Shown here piece by piece: positions 23,101 to 33,076 of a stretch of 64,000 bases of DNA (position 1 is its first letter; each line of letters opens with the position of its first letter). The position numbers were made by a program, and so were the translations under genes. The notes under the pieces are model-generated. The model made no database searches. It was not told the origin of the DNA and saw nothing but the letters and a program-made list of their open reading frames with translations. The DNA is from Telmatactis stephensoni (taxonomy: Eukaryota; Cnidaria; Anthozoa; Actiniaria; Isophelliidae): the NCBI GenBank assembly GCA_029948255.1, contig JALIZF010001746.1, positions 454,001-518,000 of the forward strand, written 5' to 3'.

Positions 23101-25906
23101 GTGATCGTGCCATGATTGTATCTTTCTGGGACCGTACCATGATCGTGCCGTGCCGTGAACGTGGTTTACCGTTTTCCAAGCCATAGGAAAATGCTCTAAG
23201 TGAGATAAAAAGTTCACCAATTTATTGTTTTCAGGTTGTCCCAGTCAACGACTCCATAGCCTTGTACGCCTCTCGTACCGACCAGAAACCAAATGACGAG
23301 AACAATGAGTACAAGCTGACTGCAAAAGGTAAGCAAATATCGGCAAACTGTTACACCAACTGCCTTAGCTTCGTATTACATCAGTTATTGCTGTAGTCAA
23401 ATTTGAAAATGTATTTTATATTTTCTTTCTCAGAAATAGGGAAGGAAAGAATCCTGTTGATATCTGACCCCTGCAAAGGTCAGCAGTGTTTGCTTAATAG
23501 TTTTGATAGAATTCGTTGATATCAGTGTTTTTGTTGTTATTGCTGTTGTTAATATTGCTTATGTCGTTATGCTGTTGTTGTTCTTGTTAATGTTTTTGTT
23601 GTTGTTAATGGTGTTGTTGTTTTTAATGCTGCTTATATCAATGTGTTGTTGTTTATACTGCTATTGTTCTTGCTAATGTTTTTGTTATTGTATTCCATGA
23701 CGTTGTTATGGATGTTAAATATGTTTATGTTGCTATTGTTAATGCTGTTGCTTCTGTTGTCGTTGTCGTTGCCGTTGTTAATGATGTTTATGAGTTATCT
23801 ATATATTGGTTCATCTGTATGGTTCATACTGTCCAGACACGGGCTCCCCAGTCTCCGTTTCTGTGGAAACAGGAGTGTGATGGTGTGCGGTTCCTTCCTT
23901 TTAGAGTGTTCTACGTACACAGCTCAAACGCATAAGCAACTAAAATCATTTGAACATGAAAATGTGATTACGGTATTCCTCTAATTACAGGATATATAAC
24001 GCCCTCACTGTGTCCATCACTGTACATGACATTGGTTGGATCATATGTCATGTGTACAAACTGTTCAGCAGGTATTTATAACATTAATTAATGTTGCATG
24101 ATCAAATATTCAACACATTTCATTATCTATTATCTATTATCTATTATCTATTACCTATTATTAATTATCTATTATTCTTCAAAAACGTCAAAAACGTAAA
24201 CTTGTGGTAAAAGGCCGAATATTTACACAGAACAGAGCAACAGATCGAGCGCGTCAAGCACCGTTGTCTGTTGTCAACTTTGATTGACAATGATTGTCAG
24301 CCAATCAGATTACGAAATTTTGCTTGATAATTATAAAAAGTCGATCCGTTGGTTGGCTTCGTTTTAGTCAACAGTTAATTATTGATGATTGTGAAAGACA
24401 CAAAGTTAGTAATTGCGCGTGGAAGTTGCAGATTAATAGAATTGTCTTGCCTTGTTTTTATTTCAGACAGCATTTGTACAACTCCGCCAAAACAAGTGAC
24501 CATTACAATCCAACAGAAAGTTACAACAACTATCTACATAAGTACGGATATGTACAATAACGATTCTTTCTGTATAATAAAAAGGGACTCGAATAAGGAA
24601 TTCACAGCAACAATTCGTTTAATTTTTGTTTTAGAAACCTGCTTCTACCAACTGTCATCTGAGAGTTTTTTACAAGTAAAAAGTGTTGAGATCAAGGTCA
24701 GTGTGCAGGAAAAATTGGAAAACCTCAAAAGATGTATTATAGGAAGCAAGTGTTTTTAAGGAAATAAAAAATGAAGAAAAACGAGATAAAAAACCTACAT
24801 TTTAGATCCAACGTGCATTTAATTGAATTAATTAACAAAGGTTCCACCTTCAACATTCTCTAGGGTAATATGTATAAAAGCAACAAGTACAATGTAATGA
24901 TAATAATGTAAATAATAAAATAAATCATCATGGCTCCAAATGAGTGCACTCATTTTCTACGTACATTCACTTTTTAGGTATCCCCAGTGAATAGTACAGT
25001 TGAGATGTACGTATCAAGAATGAACGAGAAACCTGACGAGTCTAACCATACACACAAAATAGATGTGGGTAGGTTGTAGATGTTATTCATGCCCTCCTCC
25101 CTTCCTCCCTCTCTCCCTTCCTTCCTTCCTTCCTTCTTTCCTCCTTTCCTTTCCTTCCCTTTCCTTTCTTTCTTTCTTTCTTTCTTCTTTCTTTCTTTCT
25201 TTCTTTCTTTCTTTATATGATTCGTCCTTTTTACTTTGTAGCTGTGGGTAACTCTAGCATGTTGAAGATAGACAATCCCTGCTCAGGCAAGTCCAGATCC
25301 TTCCTATCAAATGTTCGTTAGTTTCTTTAAAAAGATATTTCATTGTAGTATACTGACGTGCGCTAAAAATATGTTAGGTTACGACAAAGCTACCTGTCCA
25401 CCAGTGTATCTGTCCTTCAAGGGGAAGAAATTAACCTGTAATTGTACAACAGGTATGACTATCTTTCAAACCTGGAACTAATTCAAATTCCATTGCAGGG
25501 GCTTGTTTGTGCGCATTATTGCTAGTCATGCATGCAAACTACGCTAGTGTTGATAAATAAGCAACTCTACATCTGTAATTAAAGGGTGTAAGACTGAAAC
25601 ATTTTTGGCGATGAGACACTTTAATAACCATGTGCGAAATAAAAAGTCAATATTTCAAGTTTTTACGTCTTTTATCAGACGAAACAACTGGCCAAAACCG
25701 CTGCATTCTTCCCGAAGATGTCACAATAAAATTTACAAAAGGTTTGTTATTGATCATAGTATGCTGGTTATCATATATGTGTTATCGTATTAATTTGATA
25801 ATTGGTATTCTTTAAAGGTCATCCAAGTAGCGCAGTTCAAATAAAGCCATGGTCATTACTACTGGTCATAGTCAGCATTGTGTTGTCGTTAAAGTACGCA
25901 AACTGA
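14128..25906 (+). CDS. secreted/GPI-like VWA-domain protein with three tandem modules, 28 exons
   Basis: Exons: 14128-14186, 14790-14974, 15375-15571, 15877-15945, 16165-16545, 16980-17103, 17812-17856, 18003-18093, 18161-18309, 18952-19137, 19719-19868, 20211-20371, 20991-21078, 21149-21193, 21336-21368, 21857-21928, 22284-22331, 22631-22716, 23235-23328, 23434-23478, 23991-24071, 24467-24541, 24635-24696, 24978-25068, 25242-25286, 25378-25452, 25679-25741, 25818-25906. They sum to 963 codons with no internal stop. Order: signal peptide (MGLRSSLLLLLAASA), N-terminal region to residue 338, VWA about 355-545, three modules 546-912, start of a fourth, then a 15-residue hydrophobic end with only KYAN after it, typical of a GPI-anchor signal. 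The weakest joins are the exon 1 donor (AA|GTACAC; the stronger GTAAGT at 14183 breaks frame) and the 69-nt exon 4. The intron after 25286 has a GC donor. I know no named family with this whole architecture. Confidence 0.82.
17230..17400 (-). mobile_element. tRNA-derived SINE with pyrimidine tail
   Basis: Read on the minus strand, a decayed A-box region and GATGCGTTGCACT precede a B-box, GTCCGGGTTCAATCCCC, then a long CTTTT/CTT tail (the GAAAAG run on the plus strand). The same head occurs at 53643-53722. It lies in the intron after exon 16980-17103. Confidence 0.7.
18003..19868 (+). other. VWA domain with complete MIDAS
   Basis: Four exons give a classic Rossmann-like VWA: NIVFVLDESGSI supplies the DxSxS metal site, TGGTATSKAL the threonine, and IMVVLTDGQSN the aspartate. 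All MIDAS ligands are present, so metal-dependent ligand binding is plausible. The domain ends in LTILTVGIGNYKLSELELIA and the usual closing helix. Confidence 0.93.
18359..18625. mobile_element. 267-bp near-perfect palindromic MITE
   Basis: Ends AGGCCCGGTAATACGAGCAA and its reverse complement, flanked by TAA (18356-18358 and 18626-18628). The arms are about 120 bp and almost identical, around a short centre of about 20 bp. It sits in the intron between VWA exons 18161-18309 and 18952-19137. Confidence 0.9.
20393..20970. repeat. CTGA tetranucleotide array with CGTCTGA variants
   Basis: A unique head, ACCGACCTACCGAGCTACTA, leads into CTGT then CTGA units interrupted every few repeats by CGT. 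The same head and array occur at 38927-39130. The array lies in the intron between 20371 and 20991, ending 20 bp before the acceptor. Confidence 0.95.
22745..22880. mobile_element. GTATGA-family MITE, diverged copy
   Basis: The AGCACGGTACGGTTATATAC...AACTTCGAATGTATATATTTTATAGACAT order and the CATACGAACACTGCT end match the family, with decay. Its right end abuts the hairpin element at 22881; CCGTG-rich sequence resumes after that hairpin (23045-23180). Confidence 0.55.
22881..23027. mobile_element. AGAGTG hairpin element, copy A
   Basis: Ends ATAGAGTG / CACTCTAT, stem CTTACAATATAT with its complement at the other end, then CCGTGAAA and the shared core ACAATAGAAAACAAAGG. Confidence 0.8.
23520..23790. 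repeat. TTG-rich low-complexity tract
   Basis: Imperfect TGTTGTTGTTAATG-type repeats in the intron before exon 23991-24071. Open frames here are leucine/valine-rich by composition only. Confidence 0.85.
25090..25215. repeat. CTTT/CCTT microsatellite
   Basis: A pyrimidine tract of CCTT then CTTT units in the intron between exons 24978-25068 and 25242-25286. Confidence 0.9.
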
Positions 25907-26105
25907 AGACAATCGACAACTGTTTGGTGGCCTTCATCATTCAGAAGGATAGCTGAATAGCTGCACCTGAGAACTCCACTCAAGACACACACAATATATT
26001 CTAATAAGTTTAGAAATCTTGTATTTCTTGGTTGTCTTCAATGAGACTTAACCAGAAGAGTTATCTAATACATGGCTACTTACATTATTAGAGAATGGTT
26101 TCCAT

Positions 26106-26730
26106 TAGGTGTTAGTTACACATGCACGTCAAAAACGAAAGCTAAATAATAATAGTTCATAATGAATTTGGAATATTTTGTTGAAGGCAATATTTCATTT
26201 TTGTTGATATATCAACTGCGGTTTAGCTTATCCATGAATATTTTTGTTTCTTTCTGATCTTTATTATGATGTATTTTTAGTTTTTCTTGGTATCAACTCT
26301 TGGAACAATTAAAACAATATCAAAACAAATATTGTGTATTGTCAGTTTCTACCCAATGAAATCATGTTCATCTAAAGTGCAACATCACTCGATACTAGCA
26401 TGCATGCTTTTAATTAGGTGTTAGTTACACACGTCAAAAACGAAAACTAAATAATAATAGTTCATAATGAATTTGGAATATTTTGTTGCAATTGAAAGCA
26501 ATATTTTGTTGATATATCAACTGCGGTTTTTAGCTTATCCATGAATATTTTTGCGCGGTTTCCTTCTGATCTTAATTATGATGTATTTTTAGTTATTCTT
26601 GGTATCAACTCTTGGAACAATTAAAATTAACAATATCAAAACAAATATTGTGTATTGTCATTTTCTACCCAATGAAACCATGTTCATCTAAAGTGCAACA
26701 TCACTCGATACTAGCACGCATGCTTTTAAT
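26106..26730. repeat. ~310-bp direct tandem duplication
   Basis: The block beginning TTAGGTGTTAGTTACACA and ending near GCATGCTTTTAA occurs at 26106-26411 and again at 26414-26730 with about 5-10% difference and small indels. It follows the VWA stop codon and probably includes its 3'UTR or flank. No ORF. Confidence 0.85.
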
Positions 26731-26830
26731 GAAACAAACATAAAAGGTATTTACCATTAGTGTTGTTATTCAGTCCATGTTTAGCATTTGCTGCCTTCAC
26801 CATATTTTAGTCTCTTGGAGAAAATAGAAA

Positions 26831-28909
26831 ATGATAATGGGTCTGCAATTAGACCTGTTGGTAGTATGGTTTGTGCTCTTGATGATAAAAGGTAAATAAT
26901 AATTTATTTGAATTTATTATAAGAACTATTAATGGATCTTTAAAATTCGTTCTCTCATTTGATGGTTTTATGCTCTAAACGGACTGATCTCAGTAGCGAT
27001 CGACCACCTAACTACTTTTGATGGCAAGTTAGGCTTAATATTACTACGCGGTTTTCTCTTTCGTTCCTCAAAGCTGTCATGTAGTAGTGATTCAGTTAAT
27101 CGAAGTGAAAGCAAGAAATGAAAGGATTTCAAAAACTGGTTAGTAAGTTCACACTAAGCAGAATTCCAAAGTAGCAGAGCATGCAAACGAGACTGGACAC
27201 ATGCTTGATTTTAATTAGGCAGAAATTGTCAAATAACGGAACTATAATCAGAGATTATTCCTAGAAGCGTGGTTTACCGTGGGAGACTAGAACGCTGGAA
27301 AAGACTATATTCAAATCCCGGACCTTTATAAAACTATTTTAGAACCTCGCGCGCAATGGCGTCAAGCTCGAGCTAACGATGTACGCTAGTATTGTAATTA
27401 GAAAATAAACCTCTCGCGAGCTATCATTTTATTGATGAATGTCTAGTTTTGTAAAACTAAAATCAGAGACAAACCAAATTTTATCATTAAGTCTTTTTAA
27501 TTATTTGCTTTAATTAGGGGGACAAGCATTAAATGCTCGTCTTATTGGCACCCATGTGAAATATGTTGGGCAAGTGGAAGTCGAATACCGAGGAGAATGG
27601 GGTGGAGTGTGCAGCTACGGCTGGCATCTTGCCGATGCTCACGTGATTTGTCGTATGCTTGGTTATAAGGGAGCTGTTACGGCAATTCGATACTTTGAGG
27701 GTACGTCATCACGGCGTAGGATTCTTGATCGTTTGAGTTGTCTTGGTGAAGAGAAGTCTATTGCTGATTGTAGACATGCAGGATGGTGGAATGCTCACTG
27801 CAGCGATCAACAGCTTGCAGGTGCCATATGTCGAATTACAGGAGGTAAGGAATTCGGCTCTTAATTCCTTGGTTTTTCCGGGCACCTGAGGCATGAAGAC
27901 AATAAAACAATAGCCGTGAAAAAAGAATTTTGGAACTAAGCTATACTCTCAGTCCAAATAACTCGGAAAACAATACATCCTGCAACAACAAGAGAGATCC
28001 AGGAATGCTTTCAAGTATTTAGAAATGTATCGTTTTAAATGTGTCGATTTTGGTTTGCATAAGTCATTAAGAGGACTAAAGTTTATCGTTTAGAGTTTCA
28101 GTTATATCAGTTTTAAAAGGGCCTGACAGAATCATTAACTTATAATTCCGTCACAGTCAGCATTCTGATGTCATCCTACTTTGCAACGCATTTCCAGTCC
28201 CTCTTGGTCGAAAACCAATATAGTGGACTATGTATTTTACCTTCTTTCACTGGAGTAAATGTAAATTTGGCATTAAACTAGCTACTTTTGTGCGTGAATT
28301 TATTGATGTGCTCTTTTTTTAGTGCTCTTTTTATTTATCCAAACCGCGGTTTTCAGTTTAGTCATCTCAGGACATCGTTAATCTTAAACACAATTGCTGA
28401 GCTCTCAGCAGTAATAAAATTGTTCATTGTATTAATTAAAATCACAGATCCTCCGCCAGTCCAAGCTCGCTTGGTAGGAGGAAGGTTTCCAAATTCCGGT
28501 CGAGTTGAAGTCAGATACTATGGTGTATGGGGCACCGTATGCTCCGCAGACTGGGATAAGGAAGATGCCGAAGTCTTGTGCCGTATGCTTGGTTATGGTG
28601 GAGTGGAACAGTATTTGATGAGCTGGCCTTGGAGTACTGCAGGTGCAGTATGGTTGGGTGGTGTTGGATGTAAAGGAACTGAATCTTCTATTGCTGATTG
28701 TAGTCACTGGACATTGGGTCGGTCTGGTTGCTGGCATGATCGTGACATTGGAGTAACTTGTAAAACGGGTGAGTTTGAATAGTTTATATGACACTTGTGA
28801 GAGGGAGGGCAGTTGGATATGTCTGATAAAACCAAAAAGTGACGTTCATTTGATTGATTAATCAAAAGAACAGCCACAAGACTTTCTTTTGTCTGCAGAT
28901 TTCGTTTGA
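26831..28909 (+). CDS. secreted protein with two SRCR domains
   Basis: Exons 26831-26891 (signal peptide LQLDLLVVWFVLLMIKG), 27518-27844 and 28448-28768 are solid. A short last exon 28899-28909 after a strong acceptor (CTTTCTTTTGTCTGCAG) adds Asp-Phe-Val and stop, giving 239 aa in frame; that exon is tentative, and reading through the 28768 donor also meets a stop at once. Each SRCR domain has six cysteines and one exon with phase 1 ends, like group A SRCR domains. The linker DPPPVQARLVGG of domain 2 closely resembles that of the third SRCR domain in the downstream protease gene ([12 protein letters not shown]), so this is a partial relative of it. It could instead be an upstream start of the protease gene, because the 28768 donor and the 33592 acceptor are phase compatible. 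Confidence 0.8.
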
Positions 28910-28996
28910 TTTGGAAGTCACGATCGACGAGTACGTGGTTGCGGTCGCCAGCATGTTCCGTGACGTTTTTGTCAAATGTTTAAGGACGTCCGCGGG

Positions 28997-29133
28997 TAGT
29001 GATCGCACTTAATCCGTGAGATTGTACTAGCTAAATAATGCAAAATAACATTATTAAACAATGGAAAACAAAGGATTTTATACTTTTTAGTACAAAGTAT
29101 GTACTTTTTCACGGGTTAAGTGTGATCACTCTA
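28997..29133. mobile_element. AGAGTG hairpin element, copy B
   Basis: Left TAGTGATCGCACTTAATCCG, right CACGGGTTAAGTGTGATCAC then TCTA, with the core ACAATGGAAAACAAAGGATT. The stem sequence differs from copies A, C and D. Confidence 0.75.
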
Positions 29134-30376
29134 TTGTTCGCGCGCACTTTTACTGTTGCGCAGGCTAGCGCGCGCTACCCAAGTGAATCCAAGATGGCGG
29201 CCGTAAAATTATTATTTTTTCGATAATTACTTTTTCTTTTTTTGTATAATAGAAACTGTTCAAGTTTGTAAGAAAAATTAAAATAATGGAAATTCAACAT
29301 TAAAAAAAAAACATTTGGGTTTGAAAAAAAAAACACTGAAAAAAGAAAGAAAATAAAAGATCAAAAAGTTAATTTCCACCGAACCCAGTCTCCACTCGGT
29401 ATTCAAGACGGCGATGGACTTGGCTCGTCACGTTCATCTGCGGATCCGATTTTCGACGATGAATATCTCTTCAAAATGAACGGTGACCCCCATTTTTTAT
29501 TCTCTCATCTTGAAGAGCTTCTAAATATGAACATCCTGTTAGTTTTTCAGAAAATCGACATTTATTTTTCGTGCCAAAAAGTGACATATTTTGCATGCCC
29601 AAATTTGACCCACGAAAACGACAGAATGCGAAAAATTTGTGACCATAAGTTATTGTTGTTGCCTAAAAATATGACTTTTTTTTGATAGGGCATATAAATA
29701 ACGTTTATAAAACAGATGAACAGTCAGAGAAGCATTCTGGTACCTTTTTTGATTACTATGCTACTATGATAATTTTTGACGGAAAACAATTTTCGTTCTC
29801 TTTACTTGGAGCTTCGTGAAGGAGGCTCTGCAAAGTGCAAAACTGGCTGACTTCTCATTATTTTTTGGCTTATTTTATGTGTTTTCATGATGATTTATCA
29901 GCATGCTAAATTACAGCGAATTTTCATTTATTTTGTATTTTCCCGCGAACGTCCTTAATTAGCAAGTTTTACAGGGCTGTTGTTAGGAATTTGTCTAATG
30001 GCTCCAGGCAATAGATACATTGGGAAATAATTCTGGCAACTATGAATCACGAGATTACTAACTTTGAGCTCCATCCAAAAAATGAATGCAAAAAATGTTT
30101 TTAAAAATAAGGATCCGTCTAAGAAGTGTGGTATTGGTTAAAACATGAAAAGTCGTTATAACTTTGTATGGAAGTACATATTCACTACTAAATGATTTCG
30201 TTTTCTTCTTTTTCTTCTTCTAGTTAGAGAAATTCTATTTGGAGAATATCTGACTGCAAATTTGTAAATTTTCTTTTCTTTTGTGTTTGACTCTTGTGAT
30301 TGGTTGAAAATTTTAAATTCCGGCAAAAGACAAACTTTTTTAGAAACAAAACACCTCATTCAAAAAGATGTTCTCC

Positions 30377-30522
30377 ATAGGCCTTTTCTGGGATAGCCAA
30401 ACAAAGTGCATTCTGGTCTAGCTTCAGTACAAACAAATCATATTTGGCAACATGAACAAAAGATGTTTGTACTGAAACTAGACCAGAATGCATCATTTCG
30501 GCTATCTTAGAAAAGGTCTATT
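30377..30522. mobile_element. 146-bp palindromic MITE
   Basis: AGGCCTTTTCTGGGATAGCC at left faces GGCTATCTTAGAAAAGGTCT at right, with a second inner pair GTGCATTCTGGTCTAG.TTCA / TGAAACTAGACCAGAATGCA. No ORF. Confidence 0.8.
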
Positions 30523-32123
30523 GGTTGATACATTCCCAGTAGGAAAATCTCAAAATTCTGATTTGGGGAAAGACATATATATACTGTAGAACAATAGAAA
30601 GTACTATAGTTCTTATTACTTAATAACTTTTAACTTCGAGTACTGAAGTTTCAGATCATTTTCAACTAGACGCACACGTGCGTTCACTCGTGCCCTGGGA
30701 GCCCCTTTTAAGAGAGGCTTCAATGACCGGCCCCGTTCGTACTCTTCCCCGAGCCGTTTCACGCATTCTTCACCATTCCGGGAAATAGTTAATCGTAACA
30801 TAATGACCTTTTTTGAATCGGCTAACTTAAACTAAAAGAATATCTGATTAGTCAATTTGTCTGTCAGCAGCTATTAGTGTTTGCCTTTGTCCTTCTATTA
30901 TCATGCATGGTATTATATATCTCCGACATGCAAAAATATTACCTGTGAATATACCAGTTTATTCAACTTTTTATTTCACTATGTATTTCAATTGTTTGCT
31001 GTAAAGACTTTTACAATGGCGTTTTTGACACAATAACAAATCCTGTATTTTTTCTTTCATCTTTCGGATGTTTTATATATGAATAAAAGACGTTACGTGA
31101 CCAAACGCGCAATCAAGGTCAAGTTCCATGCAATGGTCTGCTCCAGAATTCCAATATTAAAATTCAGTACAAAAACCTCTCAAGATCTCTTGAATGCTTG
31201 AATGAGGAATATAATTGACTTGCTTCTATGTATGTTCGTTTAGCAACATGTAGGATGAGAAATTCGTAGATTTCCAGCTCATAGGAAATAGTCTTTATCG
31301 CGAGGGCCTCCTTTCAAGTACTCCATTTAGAGTTCGATATTTGGTCAAAGTATTGGAGTTGAAGCTCAAAATAACAGCCCATTCTGAAGCTCTTATAAGT
31401 ATATAGGTATATCTCGAGTTAAAAGCTCCACTTTCCATTGTTCTACTCCTGGAACAGCCTGTCTCTGAAAGCTATTTTCTTTGAAGTTGGCCATCTTGCA
31501 TTCCTAAAGTTCCTGGCTTGCCTTCACTACGAAGAGTTTGCACGCGCTCAAAGGCGATGAATGAAGGGCATTGTTTTTTACGCTCTTAACCAATCGGAGG
31601 TGTAACACGTGACCGATTGCGCAAGAAAGGCCTCTTCTGGACACGAACAGAGAGAAAAAAAACATTTGCAGTTTATAACTCGTTCCCGGCCGTAGGCCTA
31701 GGCACGAGTAATTATGAGAAATTTTCAGTCATGCACGTGACCTTTGACATTCGTCGTCCTTCTATTTGAGCACTTGACGGCTGACCATGACCACCATTAG
31801 ATGTATTTCTACATTTCAAAATGACCGGCCTACTAAACGTCCTTAGTTCTTATCTGAATGGCAACTAGGGAGGATTTTTTTATGTAGATATCGAATTTAC
31901 AAAAGCAAGAAGAAACATGGAAAAGGAAATTAAACAACAGAAAAAAAACTGAAAATAAAACTCTGCTTTTTTCTAGGTCTTTCATGGCGGACCTTAGCGT
32001 CATGTTGAGCCGTTGTGATAGCAACTTTCCTAAACTTCTTCGAGATCTATCACAGGACAACAGATGATGAGGTCCAATTAAATTTCCTCTATGAAGGAAA
32101 TTAGAAACAAAGAAATAGAAATA

Positions 32124-32635
32124 AGGCGTTCCAAACTAAATTGGCTTTTTCCATTTTATGTATATTTACTTGGAGGAGGCAGCATGGCCGAGTGGTCAGA
32201 GCGTTGGTCTCGCAATCTGGCGGTCCCAGGTTCGATTCCCGCTCTCGCCACTAGCTGAGACTGAATTTGTTCCGATTTCGATTAGTTCAAATTCAGTTTC
32301 TCGGCCATGCTTGTAATATAGCCAACTGGTTTGCCTCCTTGCCAGTTGGGATTCTTAAACACTTTATGTTTGATTATACTTCATTTCATTTCAGTTCATT
32401 TCAACCGCATTTGATTATATACATATAGATATTTGCGGTATATAAATCTGAAACATTATTATTATTATTATTATTCATTTTTGATTTTTGATTTTTTTTT
32501 CATTTGGCGAATTTCTAATTAAAAAGTCTGATTGTCAGTTATCTGTTTATCCACTGGCAGTACGATTTATCTAAAAAACGTTAACTTGGTAGAAATTTTC
32601 TAAAATGGAAAAAGCCAATTTAGTTTGGAACGCCT
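32124..32635. mobile_element. TIR element (AGGCGTTCC ends) carrying a SINE
   Basis: Inverted ends of about 36 bp (AGGCGTTCCAAACTAAATTG at left, reverse complement ending CGCCT at 32635). The SINE at 32178-32476 occupies most of the interior, so the original element was about 210 bp. Confidence 0.8.
32178..32476 (+). mobile_element. tRNA-derived SINE with (ATT)n tail
   Basis: The head has an A-box (TGGCCGAGTGGTC) and B-box (GGTTCGATTCC) spaced as in a tRNA and closes with CTCTCGCCA. It is followed by a 200-bp unrelated body and an ATT repeat at the 3' end. The body and the repeat tail argue against a working tRNA gene. Confidence 0.8.
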
Positions 32636-33076
32636 TAAATATATCTCGATAATCGTGATCCTCTCGTGATCTTGTTGAATCACCACAAAGTTGTATTGAA
32701 ACCTGAAGCATAACCACATGGGGCTTACAATGTGCCCCAAACATTATAAATACCGACATTAGAAGTTGAGTTTCAACTTGCAACTGAATTGTTTGAGATT
32801 TGAACTATATAGATTTATTTTGCTTAAAATTTTCTTAATGTTGGTCTTTTTTAAGCAAGTTGCTCATTCGCCATGCATCTGGGTTGGTGATGCCCACCCG
32901 AATCGTACTGAGATGTTTTCAGTTTCTTCAGTGTTCAAATCGGGAACATCTACATTGCTCTTGAACGGAAACAAGTCATAGAAAATGATCAATGTCCAGC
33001 TGACACCAGGCATTGATAAATTCGTAGACATAGCTTTTGCGATAGTTCCAACTCTGGTCTGAACAAAGACGTAACA

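Larger units (their letters stand above)
20211..25452 (+). other. three tandem ~120-residue modules with conserved exon plan
   Basis: Modules occupy residues about 546-678, 679-796 and 797-912. Each has a strand-rich first part (Y-x-x-L-x...F-x-I-K/Q), a V.PVN-type or IKPSY part reaching LYGSRT / LYASRT / MYVSRM with a following Pro-Asp, a short C(K/S)G exon, and GY-x(4-5)-CP-x-LYLS. Exon boundaries and phases recur (phases 1, 0, 1, 1); in module 1 the first two exons are fused and one 45-nt exon is extra. A truncated fourth copy (NRCILPEDVTIKF) precedes the tail. The F/Y-x-L ... LYxSR pattern loosely recalls beta-sandwich pre-peptidase (PPC-like) domains; this is a guess. Confidence 0.75.
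28910..33076. other. 4-kb intergenic or intronic stretch, no coding exon found
   Basis: It contains a hairpin element (28997-29133), an AAGATGGCGGC motif at 29191-29201, a palindromic MITE (30377-30522), a TIR element carrying a SINE (32124-32635), and otherwise AT-rich unique sequence. I looked for SRCR, trypsin, EGF or Ly6 motifs here and saw none. Confidence 0.5.

Noticed and set aside
30616..30801. Basic 61-codon minus-strand frame
   Set aside because: No recognisable domain, no splice context and no neighbour exons.
32178..32250. A tRNA gene with good A and B boxes
   Set aside because: It is followed by a SINE body and an ATT-repeat tail and lies inside a TIR element, so it is a SINE head.
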